A stretch of 64,000 nt of DNA from an uncultured beta proteobacterium. Its GTDB lineage: Bacteria; Pseudomonadota; Gammaproteobacteria; Burkholderiales; SG8-41. Of the stretch, positions 43,267 to 51,438 are shown piece after piece. The stretch's first letter is position 1, and each line of letters opens with the position of its first letter. The notes below the pieces were generated by a model. The model ran no database searches. It saw only the letters and a program-made list of their open reading frames with translations, and was not told where the DNA came from. The stretch lies in NCBI GenBank assembly GCA_903933915.1, contig CAIZLW010000244.1:1-64000 (forward strand), in the 5' to 3' direction. The translations under genes were made by a program, and so were the position numbers.

Positions 43267-44073
43267 TCAGCAGCCGAGCAGCTGCTTGATTTGCGGCAGC
43301 ATCAGCTCCGTCGCCAGCCGACCTTCTTCGATAGATTCCGCCGCTCGGTGGTAATCCAGTGAGCCCATATCCCCCAGACGCGGCATGATCAGCGCGTCCG
43401 CCGGTTCACCGGCGAGACGGCTGCGGGTAATCCGCACCTGCATGATGTTGATGCTTTCCGTCAGCACCTCGATCATATTCGGCTCACGGCTTTTTGCGGT
43501 GCTGCGCACATGTCGACCGGCGAGGCCGGAACCCAGATCAACAGCGATGACAAAATCCGCACCCATCGCCCGGCACAACGACACCGGCACCGGATTGACC
43601 AACGCACCGTCAACCAGCAGATGCCCGTCGCGTTCGCAAGGCGTAAATAAGCCCGGCAGCGCGATGGAAGCACGCACCACATCGACGACGCGACCTTCGC
43701 GCAGCCAGATTTCGCGACCGCTTCGCAGATCGGTTGCGACTGCGCCAAAAGGCAAAGCCAGCTCTTCCACTTCGGTTTCTAGCAGGTTATCTTGCAGATA
43801 ACTGATCAGCTTCGCACCCTTGAGAAATCCGCCGTTGAAGCTGATGTCAAAAAACCCCAGTACCTTGCGCCAGGTCAGGCTCAACACCCATTCCTCCAGC
43901 GCATCCAGGCCGCCGTTGGCGTAAACCGCACCGACCAGCGCCCCGATCGATGCACCGCAGACGATTTGTGGCCGGATACCCGCCTGTTCCAGCGCGCGCA
44001 GTACGCCGATATGCGCCCAGCCGCGAGCTGAACCCGCGCCAAGGACAATGCCGATTTTCAGATCTGTTTTCAT
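43267..44073 (-). CDS. Patatin-like phospholipase (RssA-like)
   Basis: The 268-residue protein has the patatin catalytic dyad setting: oxyanion loop GIVLGAGSARGWAHIGVLRA, nucleophile elbow IVCGASIGALVGAVYANGG (G-A-S-I-G) and catalytic Asp in LLVDGALVNPVPVSLCRAMG. Typical bacterial RssA-like length; no signal peptide. It likely hydrolyses phospholipid or acyl esters in the cytosol or at the inner membrane. It converges with the response regulator (15 bp between stops). An A/T-rich stretch at its 5' side (44074-44118) probably holds its promoter. Confidence 0.92.
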   Translation of the reverse strand: MKTDLKIGIVLGAGSARGWAHIGVLRALEQAGIRPQIVCGASIGALVGAVYANGGLDALEEWVLSLTWRKVLGFFDISFNGGFLKGAKLISYLQDNLLETEVEELALPFGAVATDLRSGREIWLREGRVVDVVRASIALPGLFTPCERDGHLLVDGALVNPVPVSLCRAMGADFVIAVDLGSGLAGRHVRSTAKSREPNMIEVLTESINIMQVRITRSRLAGEPADALIMPRLGDMGSLDYHRAAESIEEGRLATELMLPQIKQLLGC

Positions 44074-44118
44074 TTTCGCAATAAAATCATAATGTTATTG
44101 CAAAGCTACGACTGCGGA

Positions 44119-45099
44119 TCAGCCCATCCAGCGCAACGGCGGTTCATCCAGCGCCGCCGCCTGCTCGCGCAGCGACAGGATGTGATCCTGCCAGTAATGC
44201 TGGGTATTGAAATACGGAAAGCTTGCCGGGAAGGCCGGATCATCCCAGCGCCGCGCCAGCCAGCCGGCGTAATGCACGATGCGCAGCGTGCGCAGCGCTT
44301 CAATCAGCATCAGCTCGGCCGCATCGAATTCGCGGAATTCAGAGTAGCCTTCCAGCACCGATATCAACTGCGTCTGCTGCGACTTGCGGTCGCCCGACAG
44401 GCACATCCACAAATCCTGCACCGCCGGCCCCATGCGCGCATCGTCAAGGTCGACAAAATGCGGGCCCTCGTCGGTCCACAACACATTACCGGCATGGCAG
44501 TCGCCGTGCAGCCGGATCTGGCGCAACGCGCCGGCATCGGCCCAGCGCCGCTCGATGCGTTCAACCACATCCTCGGCGACGCTGGCGTAGGTGTCGTACA
44601 GATCATCCGGCACAAAATCGCTGTCGAGTATGAACTGCACCGGCTCGTAGGCGAAGGATTCGATGTCCAGCGTCGGGCGATGTTCAAAGGGCTTGGTCGC
44701 CCCCACCGCATGAATGCGCGCAATGAAGCGCCCCATCCACTGCAAGGTCTCCGGATCATCCAGCTCCGGCGTGCGCCCGCCGCGGCGCGGCGTCAGCGCA
44801 AACTGGAAGCCACCGTGTTCATGCAGCGTACGGCCGTTGAACACCAGCGGTGCCACCACCGGCAACTCGCGGGCGGCGAGTTCAGCGGCAAAATCATGTT
44901 CTTCCTGGATCGCCGCACTGCTCCAGCGTTGCGGCCGGTAGAACTTGGCAACCACCGACACGCCGTCCTCCAGCCACACCTGGTAGACGCGATTTTCATA
45001 ACTGTTGAGCCCCTGCAAGCGGCCATCGCAGCGCAGGCCGCAGCAGGATTCGATGGCGTCAAGTATGAGTTCGGGATTCAGTGCGGCATAGGGTTTCAT
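44119..45099 (-). CDS. srkA: Stress response kinase A (SrkA/YihE-type Ser/Thr kinase)
   Basis: The 326-residue protein from ATG 45097-45099 has the aminoglycoside-phosphotransferase-like kinase fold: LNSYENRVYQVWLEDGVSVV, AKFYRPQRWSSAAIQEEHDF, LTPRRGGRTPELDDPETLQW and the catalytic IRLHGDCHAGNVLWTDEG (Brenner motif), then HFVDLDDARMGPAVQDLWM. Length and motifs match the YihE/RdoA family, which counters death under envelope or oxidative stress. A GTG nine bases upstream is a possible start. A REP-like palindrome lies 52 bp upstream. Confidence 0.95.
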   Translation of the reverse strand: MKPYAALNPELILDAIESCCGLRCDGRLQGLNSYENRVYQVWLEDGVSVVAKFYRPQRWSSAAIQEEHDFAAELAARELPVVAPLVFNGRTLHEHGGFQFALTPRRGGRTPELDDPETLQWMGRFIARIHAVGATKPFEHRPTLDIESFAYEPVQFILDSDFVPDDLYDTYASVAEDVVERIERRWADAGALRQIRLHGDCHAGNVLWTDEGPHFVDLDDARMGPAVQDLWMCLSGDRKSQQTQLISVLEGYSEFREFDAAELMLIEALRTLRIVHYAGWLARRWDDPAFPASFPYFNTQHYWQDHILSLREQAAALDEPPLRWMG

Positions 45100-45150
45100 G
45101 GCGCGCACTGTAGCAGTTTCGGAATTGCAGGCTGCGAAAGACCCGCTTTT

Positions 45151-45188
45151 CGTAGGGCGGATTAGGCGCGAAGCGCCGTTATCCGCCA
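45151..45188. repeat. REP-like extragenic palindrome
   Basis: Nested inverted repeats: GGCGGAT (45156-45162) pairs with ATCCGCC (45181-45187), and inside GGCGC pairs with GCGCC around loop GAA. The GTAGGGCGGATTAGGCGCGA-type start is characteristic of dispersed REP-like elements of proteobacteria. One copy only is seen here. Confidence 0.75.
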
Positions 45189-45260
45189 GATAATTACGCA
45201 GCGAAAAGTCACATGCTGCGGAGCAAGCCCTCTTGGGGGGCGGCTTGGACTAAAGAAAAT

Positions 45261-46346
45261 TCAATGCCGCGCAGGCTCCCGCCCCAAGCTCTCCAGCATC
45301 CTTCCCGCCACAAACACCGACCCGCCCGCCAAGCGCTCCGGCAACACTTGCTGAAGCACCGTCACTGCAGGCACGCGACATTCGGCGAGCACGGCCTGAA
45401 ACAGTTGCGAGACTTCAGCCGCGTCATCCTGGGGCTGCAGCGGCCAGGCAAATCCTTCGAACAGTGAATCGTCAAACGGCGTGCTCAGGCTCAGCCGCAG
45501 TTCTCCGGCACCGTTGTCGAGCTTGTGCGATGACAGCACGGCTTCGGGATCGCCGACAGCCATACGGAATTTGCGCAGCGTGTTGCCGAGGAACAGGCTC
45601 AGCGCGGCTTCGAGCTGGGCACGGCGGCCGGCGTGGACTGCCGTCAGCAAAGGCTGCGGCGGACGCGGCATCGGCAGGATTTCGAGACCGGACTGGGCAA
45701 GCTGACGCGCGAGTTCCTTGGTCATCGCCATGCCCCAGGTGCCGATATTGGACGCCGACTCAAGGAAGGACGGCAGATGCTGCGGCGTGATGCCGGCGCC
45801 GGTGATGAACCGCAGATGCACCTGTTCGCGGCTGCCTGCAACCTGGATCGGTTCCGGCTGCAGCGCATCCAGCGGCGCGCGCTGCGCGGGATCACCGGCA
45901 GCGCGCCACAGCGCCGAGGGTGACAGGGCATCCAGCGCTTCGGCGCTGACCAGCGCATTGCCAAGGCCGAAGTTGCGGGTGACGCCGACTGCGCCGTGCT
46001 GTTCGAGTAATCCGCGCAGCACATGCACTTCGGGCAACGCACCCTGCACGGTGCAGGGTTTGCGCGCACCGGCAACGATCACCAGCGGAATGGCAAAAAA
46101 ACGCAGGCCGATGCCTTCGCCCTGTGCATCGAGTGCGGCCGCGAGCAGACGCGCGACGCGCTGCGCGCGGGCCGGCGGTTGCACGGCCAGTGCGGTGCGG
46201 ATGCCGGCGTCGTCTCCCGCTTCCAGTGCATGCTGCAGCGCCGTGCGTAGCGCGGCATCATCAGCCTGTTGGGCCGCCTCAAGCAGCGGGTGTTTTCCAG
46301 CTAAGAGCGTCTCTCGCGGGTCCGGCAGTGTTTCAGTGTTGCTCAT
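45261..46346 (-). CDS. Conserved hypothetical protein
   Basis: The 361-residue protein from ATG 46344-46346 (MSNTETLPDPRETLLAGKHP) is not recognised. An Ala-rich helical N-terminus (ALRTALQHALEAGDDAGIRT) is followed by alpha/beta sequence with GIGLRFFAIPLVIVAGARKP, GVTRNFGLGNALVSAEALDA, QVHLRFITGAGITPQHLPSF, SNIGTWGMAMTKELARQLAQ and FLGNTLRKFRMAVGDPEAVL. No signal peptide, membrane helix or catalytic motif was identified. It ends a four-gene minus-strand run after two Bug receptors and a gamma-glutamyltransferase-like gene (11 bp after the Bug stop), which may be only positional. Confidence 0.8.
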   Translation of the reverse strand: MSNTETLPDPRETLLAGKHPLLEAAQQADDAALRTALQHALEAGDDAGIRTALAVQPPARAQRVARLLAAALDAQGEGIGLRFFAIPLVIVAGARKPCTVQGALPEVHVLRGLLEQHGAVGVTRNFGLGNALVSAEALDALSPSALWRAAGDPAQRAPLDALQPEPIQVAGSREQVHLRFITGAGITPQHLPSFLESASNIGTWGMAMTKELARQLAQSGLEILPMPRPPQPLLTAVHAGRRAQLEAALSLFLGNTLRKFRMAVGDPEAVLSSHKLDNGAGELRLSLSTPFDDSLFEGFAWPLQPQDDAAEVSQLFQAVLAECRVPAVTVLQQVLPERLAGGSVFVAGRMLESLGREPARH

Positions 46347-46357
46347 TCGACTTTCGT

Positions 46358-47368
46358 TCAATCTACCTTTGCTCCCGAGGCTTTGACGGCCTTGCCCCAT
46401 TTATCCAGTTCGCTGCGGATGTAGGCGGTGAATTGCGCCGGTGTGTCGCCGACGAATTCAGCGCCTTCGGCAATCATGCGATCACGCAGATCCGGCGCCT
46501 GCAAAGCCTTGGTCGACTCCGCGTGCAGCTTGGTAATGATCGCCTGCGGCGTGCCGGTCGGCACGGCCATGCCAAACCAGGAGCCGGTTTCAAATCCCTT
46601 GAGGCCCTGTTCATCCAGCGTCGGAATATCTTTTGCGGCATCGACGCGTTTGAGGCTGGTGACACCCAACGCGCGCAAGCGGTTGGAACGGGCATGCGGC
46701 AGCGTCGACACCATCGCGCCAAAATAGACTTCGATGTGCCCAGCAATGATGTCGGCAATCGCCGGCGTCGCGCCCTTGTACGGCACATGAATCATTTTCA
46801 CGCCGGCCATAGTCTTGAAAATTTCTCCGGCGAGGTGATGCGGACTGCCGATGCCAGTGGAACCGTGACGCAGCGAATTCGGATTGGCCTTGGCGATGGC
46901 GATCAGTTCTTTGGCATTCTTCGCCGGCAGCGACGGATGCACGACAACAATGCCCGGAACCTTGGCGAAATTGGTGACATAGGCAAAATCCTTGAGCATG
47001 TCGTAACCGAGTTTCGGATACAGCGTCGGATTGATCGCATTGGCCACGGTCGGCATGAACAGCGTGTAGCCGTCGGCCGGCGCACGCGCGCCCAGTTCGG
47101 TACCGATGTTGGTGCCGGCGCCAGCCCGGTTGTCGACAATCACCTGCTGCCCCCAGGCTGCCGCCAGTTTCTGGCCGACGGCACGCGCCAGCATGTCGGC
47201 CGTGCCGCCGGGGGTATAACCGACGATGTAACGAATCGAGCGCGACGGGTAATTCGCCGCAGCGTCCTGCGCCAGAGCCCCATTCGGAACCGCTGCTACA
47301 GTGCCGGCCACCAGCATCACCGCAAAAGTATTATTTAAGTATTTGTTTTTAAATGATTTTTTATACAT
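46358..47368 (-). CDS. Bug family (TctC-like) receptor, orphan
   Basis: The 336-residue product starts at ATG 47366-47368 behind a strong GGGAGGAAGA. The signal peptide is unusual: an Asn/Lys/Tyr-rich n-region (MYKKSFKNKYLNN) encoded by AT-rich DNA, then FAVMLVAGTVAAVPNGALAQ. Bug signatures follow: YPSRSIRYIVGYTPGGTAD, VIVDNRAGAGTNIGTELGA, PADGYTLFMPTVANAINPT, NSLRHGSTGIGSPHHLAGEI and IHVPYKGATPAIADIIAGH. Periplasmic receptor without its own TctAB. It lies 42 bp after another Bug gene on the same strand, so two receptors share a transcript. Confidence 0.95.
   Translation of the reverse strand: MYKKSFKNKYLNNTFAVMLVAGTVAAVPNGALAQDAAANYPSRSIRYIVGYTPGGTADMLARAVGQKLAAAWGQQVIVDNRAGAGTNIGTELGARAPADGYTLFMPTVANAINPTLYPKLGYDMLKDFAYVTNFAKVPGIVVVHPSLPAKNAKELIAIAKANPNSLRHGSTGIGSPHHLAGEIFKTMAGVKMIHVPYKGATPAIADIIAGHIEVYFGAMVSTLPHARSNRLRALGVTSLKRVDAAKDIPTLDEQGLKGFETGSWFGMAVPTGTPQAIITKLHAESTKALQAPDLRDRMIAEGAEFVGDTPAQFTAYIRSELDKWGKAVKASGAKVD
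47336..47353 (-). repeat. AT-rich motif copy at the start of a Bug gene
   Basis: The minus strand reads TTTAAAAACAAATACTTA, matching 16 of 18 positions of the copy at 6818-6835. It is in frame and encodes F-K-N-K-Y-L in the signal peptide n-region, similar to N-K-N-N-Y-L encoded by the copy at 4347. Confidence 0.55.
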
Positions 47369-47410
47369 TCTTCCTCCCAGTTACAACCGCCGGTCATTGC
47401 CGGCAAATCG

Positions 47411-48382
47411 TCAATCGACTCGCGCCCCCGACTCCTTCACGACACGCCCCCATTTCGCATAATCGGCGCGCACCACGCGCTCGAATTCTTCCGGGGTGCC
47501 GCCGACGGCCTCCGCGCCCTGCGCCTGCAGCATCTTGACCAGTTCCGGCGCACGCAACGCTTCATTCAGTACTGCATTGATGCGTGAAGTCAGTGCTTTC
47601 GGCGTTCCGGCCGGCGCAAAAATGCCGAACCAGTTGATGACTTCATAACCTTTCACGGTCTCCGCGATCGCCGGGATCGTCGGGAAGGCCGGTGAGCGTT
47701 TCGGGCCGGTCACGCCAAGACCGCGCAGTTTGCCCGAACGAACATGCGGCGCCAGCGGCACCGCACTGGCAATGGTCAAACCGACCTGACCGGCCATCAT
47801 GTCGGTGATCAACGGGCCGGTCCCTTTATAAGGGATGTGATCCATGCGGATGCCGGCCATCGACTTGAACAATTCGACCGCGAGATGGCTCGATGAACCG
47901 TTTCCGGCCGACCCGTAATTGAGCTTGCCGGGATTGGCATTGGCGTAGGCAATCAGTTCCTTCACCGACTGCACAGGCAAGGCATTGCTTGAAGCCATCA
48001 TCAGCGGCACCGCGACAAACTGCACCACAGGCACAAAGTCCTTCAGCGCGTCATACGATACTTTTTTGTAGAGATGCGGATTGATCACATGCGGGATTGA
48101 CGAAAACAGCAGTGTGTAACCATCGGCATTGGCGCGCGCCGTGGTCTCGGTCGCGATCAGGCCACCGGCACCGCCGCGATTGTCCACCACCACCTGCTGG
48201 CCGAGGCGCTCGGACAACTGCTGAGCCGACACGCGAGCAAGAATGTCGGCAGCCCCGCCCGGCGGAAAGCCGACGATCATGCGCACCGGGCGATCGGGAT
48301 AGGTCGAAGCCGCAAGGCCGGTTGCAGGTAAAAGAACCGCAGCGGCAACTGCCGCGCAAATAGCCGAATAAGTTTTGATCAT
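47411..48382 (-). CDS. Bug family (TctC-like) receptor, orphan
   Basis: From the ATG at 48380-48382 the product is 323 residues; the ATG six bases upstream sits too close to the GGAGA ribosome site, which spaces correctly for this start. The signal peptide (YSAICAAVAAAVLLPATGLA) leads into YPDRPVRMIVGFPPGGAAD, VVVDNRGGAGGLIATETTA, NADGYTLLFSSIPHVINPH, LNYGSAGNGSSSHLAVELF and IPYKGTGPLITDMMAGQVG. Periplasmic receptor. It follows the gamma-glutamyltransferase-like gene on the minus strand (65-bp gap) and precedes another Bug gene. A ligand related to the peptidase product is plausible but unproven. Confidence 0.95.
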   Translation of the reverse strand: MIKTYSAICAAVAAAVLLPATGLAASTYPDRPVRMIVGFPPGGAADILARVSAQQLSERLGQQVVVDNRGGAGGLIATETTARANADGYTLLFSSIPHVINPHLYKKVSYDALKDFVPVVQFVAVPLMMASSNALPVQSVKELIAYANANPGKLNYGSAGNGSSSHLAVELFKSMAGIRMDHIPYKGTGPLITDMMAGQVGLTIASAVPLAPHVRSGKLRGLGVTGPKRSPAFPTIPAIAETVKGYEVINWFGIFAPAGTPKALTSRINAVLNEALRAPELVKMLQAQGAEAVGGTPEEFERVVRADYAKWGRVVKESGARVD

Positions 48383-48447
48383 ATGCATTCTCCAGTTCAG
48401 CCGGTTGATTCCGGACCCGTCATCCGGAGCAGCAATCGTGCCATTGT

Positions 48448-50166
48448 TCACCAGCCGAGCACGTAAGCCGGGCGTCGCGGATCAGCACCGCCGTGCAGCA
48501 CACCCTGCTTGAAATCGTTCACGATGGTGCACACCGAACCGGCGAGCCAGGTCATGTCGTCCCACCAGTAGATCTTGTGGCCCATCGCGGAAAGCGCATC
48601 ACCGGTGGCCTTGTCGATGCGCGATTCCAGATACAGACGACCGGGGAAATAGGCATGCGGCTCGAACGAACCAGGATAGCTGTAGCTGGCAAAACGCGGC
48701 GCCTCGACGGCATCCTGCACGCCCATGCCGAACACATTGACGTTGAGGAACACCTGGATCATCGCCTGAATCTGCACATCACCACCCGGGGTGCCGAAAG
48801 GCATATAGGCATGGCCGTTTTTCAGCGCCAGCGCCGGATTCGGCGTCAGTCGCGGGCGTTTGCCCGGCGCCACCGAGGAAGGATGCGATGGATCGGCCCA
48901 GGACTGCGTGCCACGGCCCGAACACAGAATGCCCACGCCGGGAATGATCGGCGTCTTGTCGGAGCCATCCGAAGGCGTTGCCGAGAAGGCATTGCCGTGG
49001 CGGTCGATCACGCACAGATAGGACGTGTCGCCGGGGCCCGGTGCTTCATCCTTCTGCGGCACCGGCATGCAGATGTTCTGCAACGCGGACAGCGTTTTCG
49101 GATCACCCGCCGGCGGCATTTCCGGCCAGGCCTTGTCGGGACTGATCATCGAACGGCGCCATGCTGAATATTTCTCCGACAGCAGTCCTTTCAGCGGCAC
49201 GTCGACGAACTTGGGATCGCCGAAATGATGGTGACGGTCGGCGAATGCCAGATTGATCGCTTCGGTGACGACGTGGATGTATTGCGGCGTGTTGTGCCCC
49301 ATCGCCTTCAGGTCGTAACCCTTGAGGATGTTCAGCGCCATCGGCAATGCCGGCCCCTGTGACCACGGTCCGCAGGCGTGCAGTTCGATGTTGCCGAATT
49401 TCGATTTCACCGTCGGTTCGAAATTGACCTTGAAGTTGGCAAAGTCGTCGTAACGCATCAGGCCGCCCTGCTGGCCGATCCACTTGGTGACGGCATGCGC
49501 GATGTCACCCTTGTAGAACGCATCGCGCGCCGCTTGCAGCCCGGCCTTGCGGCCCTTGCGTTTCCCGCGCCGTTCTTCATCCACCATGTATTTCAGCGTG
49601 CGGCCGAGATCGGCCTGCACAAACTTCCTGCCCGGCACTGGCGGCTTGCCGCCCGGCAGGTACACCTTCTTGCTCGACGGCCAGCGGGAATAGTTGTCGA
49701 CGTTGCTGCCGATGAACTCGGCCATCAGCGGATACATCGGAAAACCCTCGCTGGCGAAACGGATCGCCGCACTGGCAACCTCGCCGAAACTCATGGTGCC
49801 GAAACGTGACAGCGCGGTGATCCACGCATCAGGCGCGGCAGGTACCACGCAGCGTTCAATGCCCGGCGGGATCTTGCCGCCGTGCTTTTTCATGAAGTAA
49901 TCCGGAGTAATCGACTGCGGCCACACACCGAGGCCGTCAATCGAATGCACCTTGCGGTCCTTTGCCGTGAAAATAATCTGCGGCGCAACGCCGCCGATGT
50001 TGACCTTTTCGGTCTGCAGCACGCCGATCGCCAGACCGGCCGCGACGCCGGCGTCGATGGCATTGCCGCCGGCCTCAAGGATTTCGAAGGCCGCGTGGGC
50101 GGCCAGGTAATGGCCGGCCGCAACGACGTGCCGGGTGCCCATGATGGTCATGCGTTTTGCTGTCAT
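48448..50166 (-). CDS. Gamma-glutamyltransferase family (Ntn-hydrolase) protein
   Basis: From ATG 50164-50166 (CCGGAGATACTGGT upstream) the protein has 572 residues. GGT-type features: FEILEAGGNAIDAGVAAGLA at the N-terminus, IERCVVPAAPDAWITALSRF, HACGPWSQGPALPMALNILK and the autoprocessing site PGPGDTSYLCVIDRHGNAFS, where Thr381 would be the nucleophile of the small subunit. PFGTPGGDVQIQAMIQVFLN is the conserved glycine loop. No signal peptide is seen, so unlike E. coli Ggt it may be cytosolic. Such enzymes hydrolyse gamma-glutamyl amides or related lactams/acylamides. Transcribed divergently from the Bug-GGT pair at 50371-53028 and upstream of two Bug receptor genes. Confidence 0.92.
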   Translation of the reverse strand: MTAKRMTIMGTRHVVAAGHYLAAHAAFEILEAGGNAIDAGVAAGLAIGVLQTEKVNIGGVAPQIIFTAKDRKVHSIDGLGVWPQSITPDYFMKKHGGKIPPGIERCVVPAAPDAWITALSRFGTMSFGEVASAAIRFASEGFPMYPLMAEFIGSNVDNYSRWPSSKKVYLPGGKPPVPGRKFVQADLGRTLKYMVDEERRGKRKGRKAGLQAARDAFYKGDIAHAVTKWIGQQGGLMRYDDFANFKVNFEPTVKSKFGNIELHACGPWSQGPALPMALNILKGYDLKAMGHNTPQYIHVVTEAINLAFADRHHHFGDPKFVDVPLKGLLSEKYSAWRRSMISPDKAWPEMPPAGDPKTLSALQNICMPVPQKDEAPGPGDTSYLCVIDRHGNAFSATPSDGSDKTPIIPGVGILCSGRGTQSWADPSHPSSVAPGKRPRLTPNPALALKNGHAYMPFGTPGGDVQIQAMIQVFLNVNVFGMGVQDAVEAPRFASYSYPGSFEPHAYFPGRLYLESRIDKATGDALSAMGHKIYWWDDMTWLAGSVCTIVNDFKQGVLHGGADPRRPAYVLGW

Positions 50167-50370
50167 ACCAGTATCTCCGGAAGTTGCCGCCAACGCGCGG
50201 CCAATAGACCGCTGATTCTAACCCGCGCGGCCGCCCTCGCCCCTTGTATTGCCACGGATTGGACCCTTGCGACGGCGCTGCGCGACAGCCGCAGGAATTG
50301 GTAAACTACGGACAGATCAACTAACTGTCTGCGGCCTTCCAGGCACGCGGCGGCAACCGAGGAGATACCG

Positions 50371-51339
50371 ATGAAATTGAACCGATTGCGGATTGCCGCA
50401 GCCGTGGCCCTGATCGCCGCAAACTGCACGGCGCTGGCGCAAAACTATCCTGCGCGGACAATCCGCATGGTGATTCCGTTCGCCGCCGGCGGCAACACCG
50501 ACATCATCGGCCGCATCTTCGCGCCGAAAATGGCGGAAATCCTCGGCCAGCAGATCATCATCGACAACCGCGGCGGCGCGGGCGGCGCAATCGGCACCGA
50601 AATCGTCATGCGCGCACCGCCCGATGGCTACACGCTGCTGATGGCCTCGGCCGGCCATACCATCAATCCTTCGATGATCAAAAAACTGCCCTACGACTCT
50701 GTCAGGGATTTCACACCCATGGGCATCGTCGCCGATGTGCCAACCGCATTCGTGCTCCACCCCTCGCTGCCGCCGAAAAACCTCAAGGAATTCGTCGCAC
50801 TGGCCAAAGCACGGCCCAACGACATTTTCTACTCGACTGCCGGCATCGGCACCGTGGGCCACCTCTCTGCGGAACTGCTGATCTCGACGGCCAAGATCAA
50901 GCTCACCGGGGTGCACTACAAGGGCAGCGGCCCGTCGATGACCGACCTCGTCGGCGGCCACATCCAGATGCAGTTTCCGAGCATGCCGGCGGCCGTGCCC
51001 TATGTCGCCTCCAACCGGCTGCGCATGATCGCGCAGACCGGCGAAAAACGCTCACCGGCAGCTCCGACGGTTCCGACCATGATCGAACAGGGCATGAAGG
51101 ATTTCATTGTGTCCAGCGGGTTCTCGATGTTCGGTCCCGCCAACACGCCCAAAGCCGTGGTTGACCGGGTCAATGCCGCGCTGGTACAGGCACTGAAGGA
51201 TCCCAAGGTCAGCAAGACGCTGCTCGAACAGGGCGCCGAACCCAATGGCAGCACGCCGGATGTCCACGACAAGTTCAACCGCGCCGAAATCCAGAAATGG
51301 ATTCAAGTCGTACGCGCCGCCGGCATTGAAGCGCAGTAA
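50371..51339 (+). CDS. Bug family (TctC-like) receptor, orphan
   Basis: The 322-residue protein starts at ATG 50371 after GAGGAGATACC. The signal peptide (RIAAAVALIAANCTALAQN) precedes YPARTIRMVIPFAAGGNTD, IIIDNRGGAGGAIGTEIVM, PPDGYTLLMASAGHTINPS, DIFYSTAGIGTVGHLSAELL and YKGSGPSMTDLVGGHIQM. Periplasmic receptor. It is followed by tandem hairpins (51368-51419) and a second gamma-glutamyltransferase-like gene, mirroring the divergent GGT-Bug-Bug set to the left. Ligand unknown. Confidence 0.95.
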   Translation: MKLNRLRIAAAVALIAANCTALAQNYPARTIRMVIPFAAGGNTDIIGRIFAPKMAEILGQQIIIDNRGGAGGAIGTEIVMRAPPDGYTLLMASAGHTINPSMIKKLPYDSVRDFTPMGIVADVPTAFVLHPSLPPKNLKEFVALAKARPNDIFYSTAGIGTVGHLSAELLISTAKIKLTGVHYKGSGPSMTDLVGGHIQMQFPSMPAAVPYVASNRLRMIAQTGEKRSPAAPTVPTMIEQGMKDFIVSSGFSMFGPANTPKAVVDRVNAALVQALKDPKVSKTLLEQGAEPNGSTPDVHDKFNRAEIQKWIQVVRAAGIEAQ

Positions 51340-51367
51340 CGGGGCTGTAACGCACTGCGTAGGTTAG

Positions 51368-51419
51368 AATTCGGGGCTTCGTGCCCCGTTTTCAATTCGG
51401 GGCTTCGTGCTCCGTTTTC
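51368..51419 (+). terminator. Two tandem 26-bp hairpin repeats between Bug and GGT-like genes
   Basis: Copies at 51368-51393 and 51394-51419 differ at one base. Each forms a CGGGGC-TTCGT-GCCCCG hairpin (GCTCCG in the second, with one G-T pair) followed by TTTTC. They look like a duplicated terminator or attenuator 20 bp before the GGT-like start. Confidence 0.8.
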
Positions 51420-51438
51420 TTTTTTGAACCCCATTATC

